Assembly (NCBI GenBank): GCA_005883695.1
Contig: VBBV01000133.1
Location: 1 to 6,420 of the forward strand
Reading direction: 5' to 3'
DNA length: 6,420 bases
DNA from: Candidatus Bathyarchaeota archaeon
GTDB taxonomy: Archaea > Thermoproteota > Bathyarchaeia > 40CM-2-53-6
In this document: positions 1 to 5,062 of the stretch, in pieces
How positions within the stretch are numbered: the first letter of the stretch is position 1
How the letters are laid out: each line of letters begins with the position of its first letter
Made by a program: the position numbers and the translations under genes
Notes under the pieces: model-generated
What the model was told of the DNA's origin: nothing
The model's input: the letters and a program-made list of their open reading frames with translations, nothing else
Database searches by the model: none

Positions 1-224
1 TTGACAAAGAGTGCGGCGAGGAAGTATTCTTTCCAGCCCATGCCGCGAGCCGGATTTACGCTGATGAGTCGATAGATTCCTCTCTCGATGGGATTGAGGA
101 CCTTGTCCAGTTGGCTGGGGGCTAGGGTGAAAACTCTAGTAACGTAGGGAGCTAGGAGGCGACCTGATAGAATGGCGATGAGCAGAATCGTGATGAGTAA
201 GAATAGATTGCTTGAGTCGATCAA
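1..224 (-). CDS. kdpA: Potassium-transporting ATPase subunit A, N-terminal part (runs off the left edge)
   Basis: KdpA is the K+-binding, channel-like membrane subunit of the high-affinity KdpFABC potassium pump. The visible 74 codons begin with a hydrophobic helix (about residues 7-28), followed by GRLLAPYV, an LDKVLNPIERGIYRLI stretch and NPARGMGWKEYFLAALFVN. These match the KdpA N-terminus: E. coli has RPLGSGL, then GVERVLFRALGV and MNWKQYLCAILGLN. The start is TTG at 224-222, because an in-frame TAG lies two codons upstream and a good Shine-Dalgarno (GGAGG on the minus strand) sits 10 nt before it. The rest of the gene, and probably kdpB/kdpC, lie beyond base 1. The RAM-domain gene 48 nt upstream on the same strand probably shares its transcript. 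The family call is secure; the start is well supported. Confidence 0.92.
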   Translation of the reverse strand, partial: MIDSSNLFLLITILLIAILSGRLLAPYVTRVFTLAPSQLDKVLNPIERGIYRLISVNPARGMGWKEYFLAALFV

Positions 225-234
225 CCTCTAACAG

Positions 235-239
235 CCTCC
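235..239 (-). promoter_or_regulatory. kdpA: Ribosome binding site for kdpA
   Basis: The minus strand reads GGAGG here, 10 nt before the TTG start of kdpA. It decides the start, since no ATG or GTG is available between the in-frame TAG and the conserved N-terminus. It also shows that kdpA can be translated from a leadered transcript, as expected for a second gene in an operon. Confidence 0.65.
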
Positions 240-272
240 ATGGAACAGGCCCAGAGTTCAAGGGAGGTTAAT

Positions 273-587
273 CTATTTCCGATGACTGAAAGAAGCCGAC
301 ACTGCCGAAGTCGCATTCAAGATATCGCCGTTGGACCCGGAGCCCTTGTGGGTTTTTAGAACGATCGAGCTGACAGTGCTCTTGACGCCCTTTACCTTCA
401 TTATCTTGTTCTTGAGGACATCTCGAAACTCCTCAATGTCTGAGGCTGAGACGACGGTGACAATATCAAACTCGCCAGTGACCTCGTAGAGGTCGACTAC
501 CTTGTCGAGACGGGATAGAGCCTGCACTACATCATCCATGTAGGGCGACTCCACGAATATGCTAACGAACGCGATTAGCGAGGCCAT
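273..587 (-). CDS. Stand-alone Lrp/AsnC ligand-binding (RAM) domain protein
   Basis: This 104-residue protein matches the effector-binding and oligomerisation half of Lrp/AsnC regulators (AsnC_trans_reg, beta-alpha-beta-beta-alpha-beta fold). Visible elements are a first strand ASLIAFVSIFVE, a helix around residues 17-28, the characteristic YEVTGEFDIVTVVSA hairpin and ligand loop (residues 34-48), a second helix DIEEFRDVLKNKIMKV, and a last strand GVKSTVSSIVL. No DNA-binding helix-turn-helix precedes it, and the ATG start leaves no room for one. The final 24 residues are small and polar and look disordered. RAM-only proteins usually sense small molecules, often by assembling with full-length Lrp proteins. 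kdpA follows 48 nt downstream on the same strand, so a role in controlling or sensing potassium uptake is possible, but this is inference from context. Confidence 0.85.
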   Translation of the reverse strand: MASLIAFVSIFVESPYMDDVVQALSRLDKVVDLYEVTGEFDIVTVVSASDIEEFRDVLKNKIMKVKGVKSTVSSIVLKTHKGSGSNGDILNATSAVSASFSHRK

Positions 588-624
588 GTTGACTCGACCG
601 GCTTCGCACCCGCGGCCGTGGCGC

Positions 625-633
625 TAATTTATG
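625..633 (-). promoter_or_regulatory. Archaeal TATA-type promoter for the RAM gene and kdpA
   Basis: On the minus strand this reads CATAAATTA, an AT-rich box in otherwise GC-rich DNA. A start site about 26 nt downstream would fall near 603, giving a leader of about 16 nt before the ATG at 587. No Shine-Dalgarno is evident in that leader. The box fits an archaeal TBP site by position and composition only. Confidence 0.45.
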
Positions 634-635
634 CA

Positions 636-649
636 TTTCTTGCAAGAAA
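636..649. repeat. Perfect 14-bp palindrome abutting the RAM/kdpA promoter
   Basis: TTTCTTGCAAGAAA is identical to its own reverse complement over all 14 bases. It lies 2 bp upstream (in the direction of transcription) of the TATA-like box at 625-633, where the TFB recognition element would sit. A dimeric regulator bound here would touch TFB recruitment. No second copy of the full palindrome was seen in the window. The rest of the spacer, 650-791, holds nothing I can assign. Confidence 0.5.
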
Positions 650-791
650 AGCGAGCTATTCGCGGCTTACTCGAAACATCCCTCACGGGATACAACGGGC
701 GATCCATAATCTATCACTCAGCGCGTTGACGCCTTTTTCGACGTGTCTCAGATTATCACTGGAACTGTTGTCCTTGCCAGTGTCTCATGGG

Positions 792-1222
792 CTAGGAAGT
801 CTCGTTTTTTTCCACGCTGTCAAAGTCTATGCCGTCATGCAGGCCCTTCGGGATCAAGTGGTTGGCGACAACTGCCTCCTTCAAGACAATCAATCGATCT
901 CTTAGAGAATCTTGGTAGGAGAAGTCGGCCCGTTGCGAGTACTGACGAAACATCTCGACAACGGTTCTATGAACGAGCACTCGCGAAGATGTACCCAAGA
1001 CTTTCGTTAGCACTGTCACGGTGTCATCAAATCTGTTGCAAATCTCTCCCCCTCGGGATCCCGTTTCTCTAGAAGCCCATACACGGATTCGCAAACTGCA
1101 GAGCCAAGCATGTCTTTGAGGGTTGAAGCGAAACATGAGCCCAGCGTCTCATGGAAGACGGTTACCAGAGGAGACCGCATCCTGCCCAGCTCACGATAAA
1201 CCCGGAACCATGCCGAAGACAC
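792..1222 (-). pseudogene. Frameshifted small helical-domain protein (copy C of the NitrOD5-like family)
   Basis: Two overlapping minus-strand reading frames join into one protein. The first (GTG at 1222) encodes MSSAWFRVYRELGRMRSPL, then TLKDMLGSAVCESVYGLLEK and RDPEG. The second continues with ICNRFDDTVTVLTKVLG, SSRVLVHRTVVEMFRQYS and FSYQDSLRDRL, and stops at the TAG at 794-792. The joined product (about 143 residues) aligns with copies A (1351-1761) and B (3433-3780): an LGxx helix, a variable 13-16 residue spacer, an F-containing helix ending in G, then a V/I-rich helix. One missing base restores the frame; the natural place is the run of five C (plus strand) at 1048-1052. It could be a true pseudogene, a homopolymer sequencing error, or less likely programmed slippage, since the run is not a classic slippery heptamer. 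A TATA-like box lies upstream at 1242-1247. Confidence 0.6.
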
Positions 1223-1241
1223 CTGTTGTAACCTAACTTCC

Positions 1242-1247
1242 TATATT
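1242..1247 (-). promoter_or_regulatory. TATA-like box for gene C
   Basis: The minus strand reads AATATA here, 20 nt before the GTG at 1222. Initiation 22-26 nt downstream of the box would put the transcript start at or next to the GTG, making the message leaderless. One arm of the 13-bp inverted repeat sits between the box and the start codon. Confidence 0.35.
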
Positions 1248-1290
1248 CACCATCAAGATTTCAGGCAATGGGCGCGGATAGTGTAGCAAC

Positions 1291-1297
1291 TAAAATT
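1291..1297 (+). promoter_or_regulatory. TATA-like box for the A-D-E-F operon
   Basis: TAAAATT is the most AT-rich segment before gene A. A transcript start about 26 nt downstream would be near 1320, leaving about 30 nt of leader to the ATG at 1351. The operator-like arm 1304-1316 lies between this box and the predicted start. Support is positional only. Confidence 0.35.
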
Positions 1298-1350
1298 GAG
1301 AGGGTTAGGTTACAACGAGTTTATCGCTTGAGCGGGTCTCAACGAAACAA

Positions 1351-1761
1351 ATGAGCAGGAGCCTAGCTCTAGCGATGGGTTCACCCGTTTCTACGATACC
1401 ACAGAACGATTTCCGAACCAGCTGGAAGACAAATAGGACGAACTCCGCGCTGGCGCAAGAGAAGACTTTCTCCTCGTTGCTCAACGACAGCATCGGAGAC
1501 GGCATAAGAGGAGCGCTAGGCCAGGCTATCATGGGAGTTCTAACTGACCAGGGCCTGTTCGACAAAGCCTCCAACCCAAAAGAGTTTCAGGTAAAACTGC
1601 AGTCAGTATTCGGCAACGGGGCGACAGTCATCGAAAAAGTCATAATCAAAGACTTGTTCAGGAAGCTGAATATTCCCTACACTTCTCAAGGACCCTTCAA
1701 CTACGGGGAAGCCCTTGAGAAGGCAAGAGAAGCCTGCACAGCGGAGGCGCGGACAAAGTGA
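1351..1761 (+). CDS. Small helical-domain protein (copy A, NitrOD5-like), first gene of the KaiC-like operon
   Basis: This 136-residue soluble protein has a polar, probably disordered N-terminus (residues 1-40) and one helical domain (about 43-130). The domain holds an LG motif helix (55-64), a spacer, an FQVKLQSVFG helix (79-88), then GNGATVIEKVIIKDLFRKL (88-106). The GxGAxVIEK signature recurs in copy B and in degenerate form in copy C. From memory it resembles the thaumarchaeal output-domain family called NitrOD5, of unknown biochemical function; I am not certain of the name. ATG at 1351 is the first usable start after an in-frame TAG at 1306; a second ATG at 1375, preceded by AGGAG at 1357-1361, is a credible alternative that loses only disordered residues. 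Its TGA overlaps the GTG of the winged-helix gene. It may relay the state of the ATPase (inference). Confidence 0.75.
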   Translation: MSRSLALAMGSPVSTIPQNDFRTSWKTNRTNSALAQEKTFSSLLNDSIGDGIRGALGQAIMGVLTDQGLFDKASNPKEFQVKLQSVFGNGATVIEKVIIKDLFRKLNIPYTSQGPFNYGEALEKAREACTAEARTK

Positions 1762-2069
1762 GCGCTGCGCAGATGCTTGAAACACTTCTCGCTTCAGAGG
1801 TTACGGGAGACTTACTGGTTTTGTTCCACCGCAACCCTGGACTCATCGACACGCTCGACAGCGTCGCGCGTCGTATTGGGAGAACGGGAAATTCGATTGA
1901 AGAAGACGTCCGGGGTCTTGTGAACCTGGGTATTCTGAAGACGAGGAGGATTGGTCGTTCAGAGGTCTTGCTCTTAGACCGTGCCAGGGACCGGGAGGTC
2001 TTGGACGCTATCGCGAAACATCTCAGGAATTTAGAGGGAGTGGAGAAAATTGACAACACCAAGTTCTAG
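1758..2069 (+). CDS. Winged helix-turn-helix DNA-binding protein
   Basis: This 103-residue protein has a winged-helix pattern. Helix 1 includes GDLLVLFHRNPGLIDT (residues 17-32). Next come a helix DSVARRIGRT and a recognition-type helix SIEEDVRGLVNLGIL (46-60). The wing strands TRRIGRSEVLLLD follow, then a C-terminal helix that may dimerise. This resembles small archaeal HTH proteins encoded beside KaiC-like ATPases. It starts with GTG at 1758, overlapping the stop of gene A by 4 nt, and its last 20 nt overlap the ATPase gene, so all three are likely translated in a coupled way. It is a candidate binder of the inverted repeat upstream of the operon (inference). The fold is fairly secure; the target is unknown. 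Confidence 0.8.
   Translation: MSAAQMLETLLASEVTGDLLVLFHRNPGLIDTLDSVARRIGRTGNSIEEDVRGLVNLGILKTRRIGRSEVLLLDRARDREVLDAIAKHLRNLEGVEKIDNTKF
2036..2045 (+). promoter_or_regulatory. Ribosome binding site for the KaiC-like ATPase, inside the wHTH gene
   Basis: GGGAG (2036-2040) and GGAG (2042-2045) lie 9 and 4 nt before the TTG at 2050. They support a TTG start overlapping the upstream gene, where no ATG precedes the conserved domain. Confidence 0.5.
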
Positions 2070-2889
2070 AACGGGGGTCTCTGGATTCGACCAGTTCCTA
2101 ACTAGGAAGGTCGGGGAAGGTGGCAGGGTCCGGACCGGAATAGCTGAGCTGGACGAGATGCTACATGGCGGATTCATGGAAGGCGACGCCGTGATGGTGG
2201 CCGGGAGTGCTGGCTGCGGAAAGACGACTCTAGCCCTCCAGTACTTGGTTAACGGGGTCAAGCTTGGAGAACCTGGGGTCTACGTGACCTTCGAAGAGTT
2301 GCCTGACCAGATCTACCGAGACGCGAAAAACCTCGGATGGGACCTTCGGAAGCTAGAGGAAGAAAACAAGTTCAGAATTGTATGTACATCACCTAACCTA
2401 CTGCTGGAGTCGGAGGGAGAGAGTCTTCTCGACGAATCGTTCCGAGACATCCAGCCTAGACGAATAGTGGTGGACTCATTGAGCCATCTAGCCATGTTCG
2501 TTAACGAAAGCGAGCTGAGGCGAGAAGCGTACCGCTTGATTATGCACCTCAAGACCAAGGGAATAAGCTCCTTGCTAGTTTGGGAGTCTCCGCAAATGGC
2601 GGGAGGGTCATTCTCAGTCACTGAAGTAGGATTGAGCTTCCTTGTCGACTGTATCGTTGCTCTCAAGCCGGTCGAGATAGAGTCCTCAATGCGAAAAGCC
2701 TTGGTGATTCTGAAAATGAGGGGTAGCGATCATGACAAGCGGCTTAGAGAGTTCCAGATTACCTCGACAGGAATCAAGATAGAATCCGCCTTCACCAACT
2801 ATGAAGGGGTCATCACCGGCTCGCCTCGGAGGGTTGCATCGGAGAAATTCATGGATCTCTTCCGTGGCGCCGCGGAAAAACGAAAGTGA
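2050..2889 (+). CDS. KaiC/RAD55-type RecA-superfamily ATPase, single domain
   Basis: This 279-residue protein has one KaiC-like RecA core. TGIAELDEMLHGGF (residues 29-42) precedes the Walker A motif GSAGCGKTT (52-60). VTFEELPDQI (79-88) holds the paired glutamates E82-E83, at the place of the catalytic pair in KaiC, and LGWDL (95-99) is another KaiC hallmark. The Walker B strand RRIVVDSLS has its aspartate at D142. The C-terminal part includes FQITSTGIKIE, a usual end of the fold. Cyanobacterial KaiC has two such domains and about 500 residues; this is the single-domain archaeal type, lacking the CII domain, so it is not a complete clock protein. It likely forms rings and acts as an ATP-driven switch or sensor. 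The first 28 residues look like a flexible tail. The TTG start is supported by upstream Shine-Dalgarno sequences. Its operon partners are a winged-helix protein and a membrane protein. Confidence 0.9.
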   Translation: MTTPSSRTGVSGFDQFLTRKVGEGGRVRTGIAELDEMLHGGFMEGDAVMVAGSAGCGKTTLALQYLVNGVKLGEPGVYVTFEELPDQIYRDAKNLGWDLRKLEEENKFRIVCTSPNLLLESEGESLLDESFRDIQPRRIVVDSLSHLAMFVNESELRREAYRLIMHLKTKGISSLLVWESPQMAGGSFSVTEVGLSFLVDCIVALKPVEIESSMRKALVILKMRGSDHDKRLREFQITSTGIKIESAFTNYEGVITGSPRRVASEKFMDLFRGAAEKRK

Positions 2890-2902
2890 GGCGATAGGAA
2901 GA

Positions 2903-3250
2903 GTGCTCGACCCTATCGTATTACCAACGCTCTACTTCATAGCGGTTCTAGAACTCATCTTCCAAGCCGGCGTAGTATTCTACGCATTCAAAGTGACGAG
3001 GATAACGGGCTCGTTTCGAGCTTGGACACTGATAATCGTAGCGTTTTCGTTGCTGACGATTCAAAGCGTCGTGGGCTTGGTTCTGACACTTTCGCTGCCA
3101 ACTGATCAAATAGCCAGTCTGATAAGTTCCGTAGGAGAGACCACTACCATCCTCAGCTCGATGGTCACAGCAGTAGCAGGAGCGCTTCTCTTCCTTGGGG
3201 TCTTCGGGCTTGCAAAACGATTCGAAAGTCAGGCAAAACCGTCAGCCTGA
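2903..3250 (+). CDS. Small integral membrane protein with three predicted helices
   Basis: I do not recognise a family. With GTG at 2903 as start the protein has 115 residues and three hydrophobic segments: about 5-29, 40-65 and 82-104, the third rich in Ala and Gly. Basic residues follow the first helix (K30, R33, R39) and the third (KRFESQAK), which by the positive-inside rule would put the first loop and C-terminus in the cytoplasm. I prefer GTG 2903 over the upstream ATG at 2801 because GAGG at 2888-2891 is spaced 11 nt from it, and the longer version would overlap the ATPase gene by 89 nt with a non-hydrophobic extension. It lies 13 nt after the ATPase stop and probably anchors or signals to the KaiC-like protein at the membrane (inference). 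Its frame stays open after the TGA. Confidence 0.7.
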   Translation: MLDPIVLPTLYFIAVLELIFQAGVVFYAFKVTRITGSFRAWTLIIVAFSLLTIQSVVGLVLTLSLPTDQIASLISSVGETTTILSSMVTAVAGALLFLGVFGLAKRFESQAKPSA

Positions 3251-3412
3251 GCCAGAGAAGAAAGCTCCGCCAACTGGGCGGACAAGTTCTTCAAATTATT
3301 CGTGAAGGCTGCCAAGAAAAACCAGGTGAACTCCGTAGAAATACACGAATCCGCCAAAAAGCTGAGCGCGGGGAACGTTAAGTTTTTGATGAGCCTGCAA
3401 GTGATTCTGTGA
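3251..3412 (+). other. In-frame open continuation after the membrane-protein gene, possible remnant or small gene
   Basis: After the TGA at 3248-3250 the same frame stays open for 53 codons to a TGA at 3410-3412. It would encode a lysine-rich helical peptide including WADKFFKLFVKAAKKN and VEIHESAKKLSAGNVKFL. Third codon positions are richer in G/C in this frame than in the one other open frame I compared, as in the neighbouring real genes. Possibilities are a C-terminal tail cut off by a nonsense change, a separate small gene (GTG at 3302, no clear Shine-Dalgarno), or chance, since an open stretch this long is not rare. A T5 run at 3383-3387 inside it might also act as a weak terminator for the operon. 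Confidence 0.3.
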
Positions 3413-3432
3413 CAGACAAAATCAGTTATGTG

Positions 3433-3780
3433 TCAAGACGAATTCACGAGCTGTCGGTCATCGGTTGTGCGATTCATGTTTGCGAGATATACTACCTCGG
3501 CCAAACTTCTCCCTCTAGCCTCAGAGAGAGAGATTTCATGGGTTTCGACTAATCTGGCGATGACGAGTTTCTCGATGACTCTCGCTCCGTATCCAAGCAG
3601 TCTATTAAGCGCTTGGAGAAACTCGTCCATCCTCTGTGGTATATCCTGAAGGGACATAGAATATTTCTTGCGAAGGTTTGTCAGAATCGAGTCCCGTGTG
3701 CTAGTACCGAGAGCACTGAGGGCTGCATCAATGGACTCTATCAGAGACTGGTCTAAAGATAGGTTGACTGCCGTGGTCAT
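3433..3780 (-). CDS. Small helical-domain protein (copy B, NitrOD5-like), convergent to the operon
   Basis: With ATG at 3780 as start the protein has 115 residues, almost all of it the small domain. A helix up to ALSALGTSTRDSILTNL (residues 20-36) is followed by RKKYSMSLQDIP, a helix MDEFLQALNRLLG (51-63), GYGARVIEKLVIARLVE (63-79), and a last helix SLAEVVYLANM. It aligns well with copy A: LG motif, F-helix, then GxGAxVIEK. The frame is open further upstream to 3927, but that extension is rich in Arg, Pro and His and looks non-coding, so the shorter start fits the domain; MRTLKSS (ATG at 3822) is an alternative. No clear Shine-Dalgarno is visible. It converges on the membrane-protein gene with about 180 nt between stops. 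Function unknown; family name from memory only. Confidence 0.75.
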   Translation of the reverse strand: MTTAVNLSLDQSLIESIDAALSALGTSTRDSILTNLRKKYSMSLQDIPQRMDEFLQALNRLLGYGARVIEKLVIARLVETHEISLSEARGRSLAEVVYLANMNRTTDDRQLVNSS

Positions 3781-4074
3781 ATCAGGAAACCTGGACCCGC
3801 TCGACTTGAGAGTCCGCATTCTATGGCATCGAATAGCTCGTGGGTGCCATTGGAGACCCGGTCTGTTGGGAAAGGCATGAAAGTTAAGGGTCGCGATACT
3901 TCTCGTTAGGGTCCTGAGTAATCTCACGGATCCTCGTGGGAAATTGCATGTTTTCGCGCCTGGCTTGATCTAAAGGGACGAACTGAATGTAGGTTGGAGC
4001 GGTAGAAGACTGTAGGTCTGCATTATTCAGATAAACCACCTTGATTGAAGATACGAAAGGAAGCAGTTGTCTCA
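3781..4074. other. Divergent spacer between copy B and the beta-synthase gene
   Basis: This 294-bp stretch should hold promoters for both neighbours. For copy B the only AT-rich box is TTAACTT on the minus strand at 3887-3881, which would place initiation near 3858, well upstream of the chosen ATG. For the plus-strand enzyme gene, CATTATTCA at 4021-4029 could be a TATA box with a leader of about 25 nt, and AAAGGAAG at 4056-4063 is a plausible Shine-Dalgarno before the ATG at 4075. No convincing gene was seen; a minus-strand open frame at 3884-4075 begins with TTG across the enzyme's start and has no recognisable features. Confidence 0.3.
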
Positions 4075-5043
4075 ATGGAAGTTCACAAGACCATACTAGA
4101 TGTCATTGGAAACACGCCTCTCGTCCGGTTGAACAAGGTCTCGAAGGGTTTCAAACCCACTATTCTCGCAAAGCTGGAAAGCCTCAACCCGGGTGGAAGC
4201 GTTAAGGATCGAATAGGAGTCGCGATGGTCGAACAAGCGGAGCAAAGCGGGCTTCTAAAGCCCGGTGGAACGATCATAGAGCCGACATCAGGAAACACCG
4301 GAGTTGGATTGGCAATGGTTGCCTCCGTGAAGGGCTACAAGATGATTTTCGTCATGCCAGACAAGATGAGCGAGGAAAAGAGGCGCATCCTACGGGCATA
4401 TGGGGCAAAAGTGGTGGTGACACCTACAAACGTTTCCCCAGAATCCGCTGAACATTATACCAAGGTCGCGGAGAGGCTGGCGCGAGAGACTCCGCACTCC
4501 TACATGCCTAACCAATATGAGAACCGGGCTAATCCAGACGCTCATTATCGGACAACAGGGCCCGAGATTTGGCGTCAGACCGAGGGAAAGGTCGACGTTT
4601 TTGTCTGCGGCATGGGAACCGGAGGGACCATCACGGGAACAGGCCGGTTTCTGAAGGAGAAGAAAAAAAGCTTGAAGGTTGTCGGCGCGGATCCGGAGGG
4701 GTCCATTTTCTATCCGCGTTTTCATGGACAAAATGAAGAGGCCCACCAGTACAAGGTGGAAGGGATAGGGGAAGATTTCATGCCGGGAACACTGGACATG
4801 TCGATTATAGATGATGTCATACAGGTCTCTGACACCGATGCTTTCCAAATGGCCCGTCGACTCGCCCGGGAAGAAGGGATTGTGGTGGGAGGGTCCGGAG
4901 GAACAGCAGTGCAGGCAGCCTTGAGGGTTGCAGAGCGTTTGGATGAACACGAGACGATTGTCACATTGCTCCCTGATACCGGCCGGAACTATCTGAGCAA
5001 GTTATTCTCGGACAAATGGATGAAAGAACAGGGCTTCCAATGA
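4075..5043 (+). CDS. Cystathionine beta-synthase / cysteine synthase family enzyme (PLP-dependent)
   Basis: This 322-residue fold-type II PLP enzyme starts IGNTPLVRLNKV. The PLP lysine is K44 in NPGGSVKDR, the substrate loop is TSGNTG (71-76) and the phosphate loop is GTGGT (181-185). PDTGRNYL near the end carries the PLP-ring contact. NQYENRANPDAHYRTTGPEI, VEGIGEDFMPGTLD and LPDTGRNYLSKLFSDKWM resemble cystathionine beta-synthases (serine + homocysteine to cystathionine) more than bacterial CysK. The C-terminal CBS (Bateman) regulatory pair and N-terminal heme region of the human enzyme are absent. O-acetylserine or O-phosphoserine sulfhydrylase activity cannot be excluded. ATG 4075 is chosen for its Shine-Dalgarno and the family's usual N-terminus; an in-frame TTG at 4045 would add 10 residues. 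The gamma-lyase-type gene downstream supports reverse transsulfuration. Confidence 0.9.
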   Translation: MEVHKTILDVIGNTPLVRLNKVSKGFKPTILAKLESLNPGGSVKDRIGVAMVEQAEQSGLLKPGGTIIEPTSGNTGVGLAMVASVKGYKMIFVMPDKMSEEKRRILRAYGAKVVVTPTNVSPESAEHYTKVAERLARETPHSYMPNQYENRANPDAHYRTTGPEIWRQTEGKVDVFVCGMGTGGTITGTGRFLKEKKKSLKVVGADPEGSIFYPRFHGQNEEAHQYKVEGIGEDFMPGTLDMSIIDDVIQVSDTDAFQMARRLAREEGIVVGGSGGTAVQAALRVAERLDEHETIVTLLPDTGRNYLSKLFSDKWMKEQGFQ

Positions 5044-5062
5044 CCCGAGAGGTAGAGGAAAA

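Larger units (their letters stand above)
1225..1316. repeat. 13-bp perfect inverted repeat in the divergent C/A promoter region
   Basis: GTTGTAACCTAAC at 1225-1237 and its exact reverse complement GTTAGGTTACAAC at 1304-1316 lie 66 bp apart, with centres 79 bp apart. Each arm sits 4-6 bp downstream of a TATA-like box, one for gene C (minus) and one for gene A (plus), so each promoter has the same element in the same orientation relative to transcription. This is a typical place for an archaeal repressor operator. The arm contains a short GTTA-G-GTTA duplication. The match stops abruptly on both sides, which favours a defined binding site over a larger duplicated block. Confidence 0.6.

Noticed and set aside
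757..782. Inverted repeat CACTGG / CCAGTG with 14-nt loop, and an 8-bp direct repeat GTGTCTCA at 743-750 and 780-787
   Set aside because: The arms are only six bases and no T-run follows on the minus strand, so it is not a convincing terminator; the direct repeat is short enough to be chance.
1041..1060. Programmed -1 frameshifting as the explanation for copy C
   Set aside because: Shifting back would re-pair the GAG codon as GGA, which is a poor slip, and no downstream stem-loop was evident; a simple indel is more likely.
618..1072. Plus-strand open frames of 95 and 109 codons (618-905 and 743-1072)
   Set aside because: They lie opposite copy C and the RAM promoter, overlap each other, have Ser/Arg/Cys-rich composition without domain features, and the minus-strand frames align with paralogs.
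3781..3927. N-terminal extension of copy B to 3927
   Set aside because: The added residues are Arg, His and Pro rich, have no counterpart in copies A or C, and lack a convincing ribosome binding site.
3884..4075. Minus-strand open frame of 63 codons upstream of the beta-synthase gene
   Set aside because: It begins with TTG overlapping the enzyme's start codon, has no recognisable domain and covers the region where the enzyme's promoter should be.
4390..4950. Long minus-strand open frame (186 codons) inside the beta-synthase gene
   Set aside because: It is the antisense shadow of a clearly conserved enzyme and is rich in Cys, His and Pro, typical of antisense frames.
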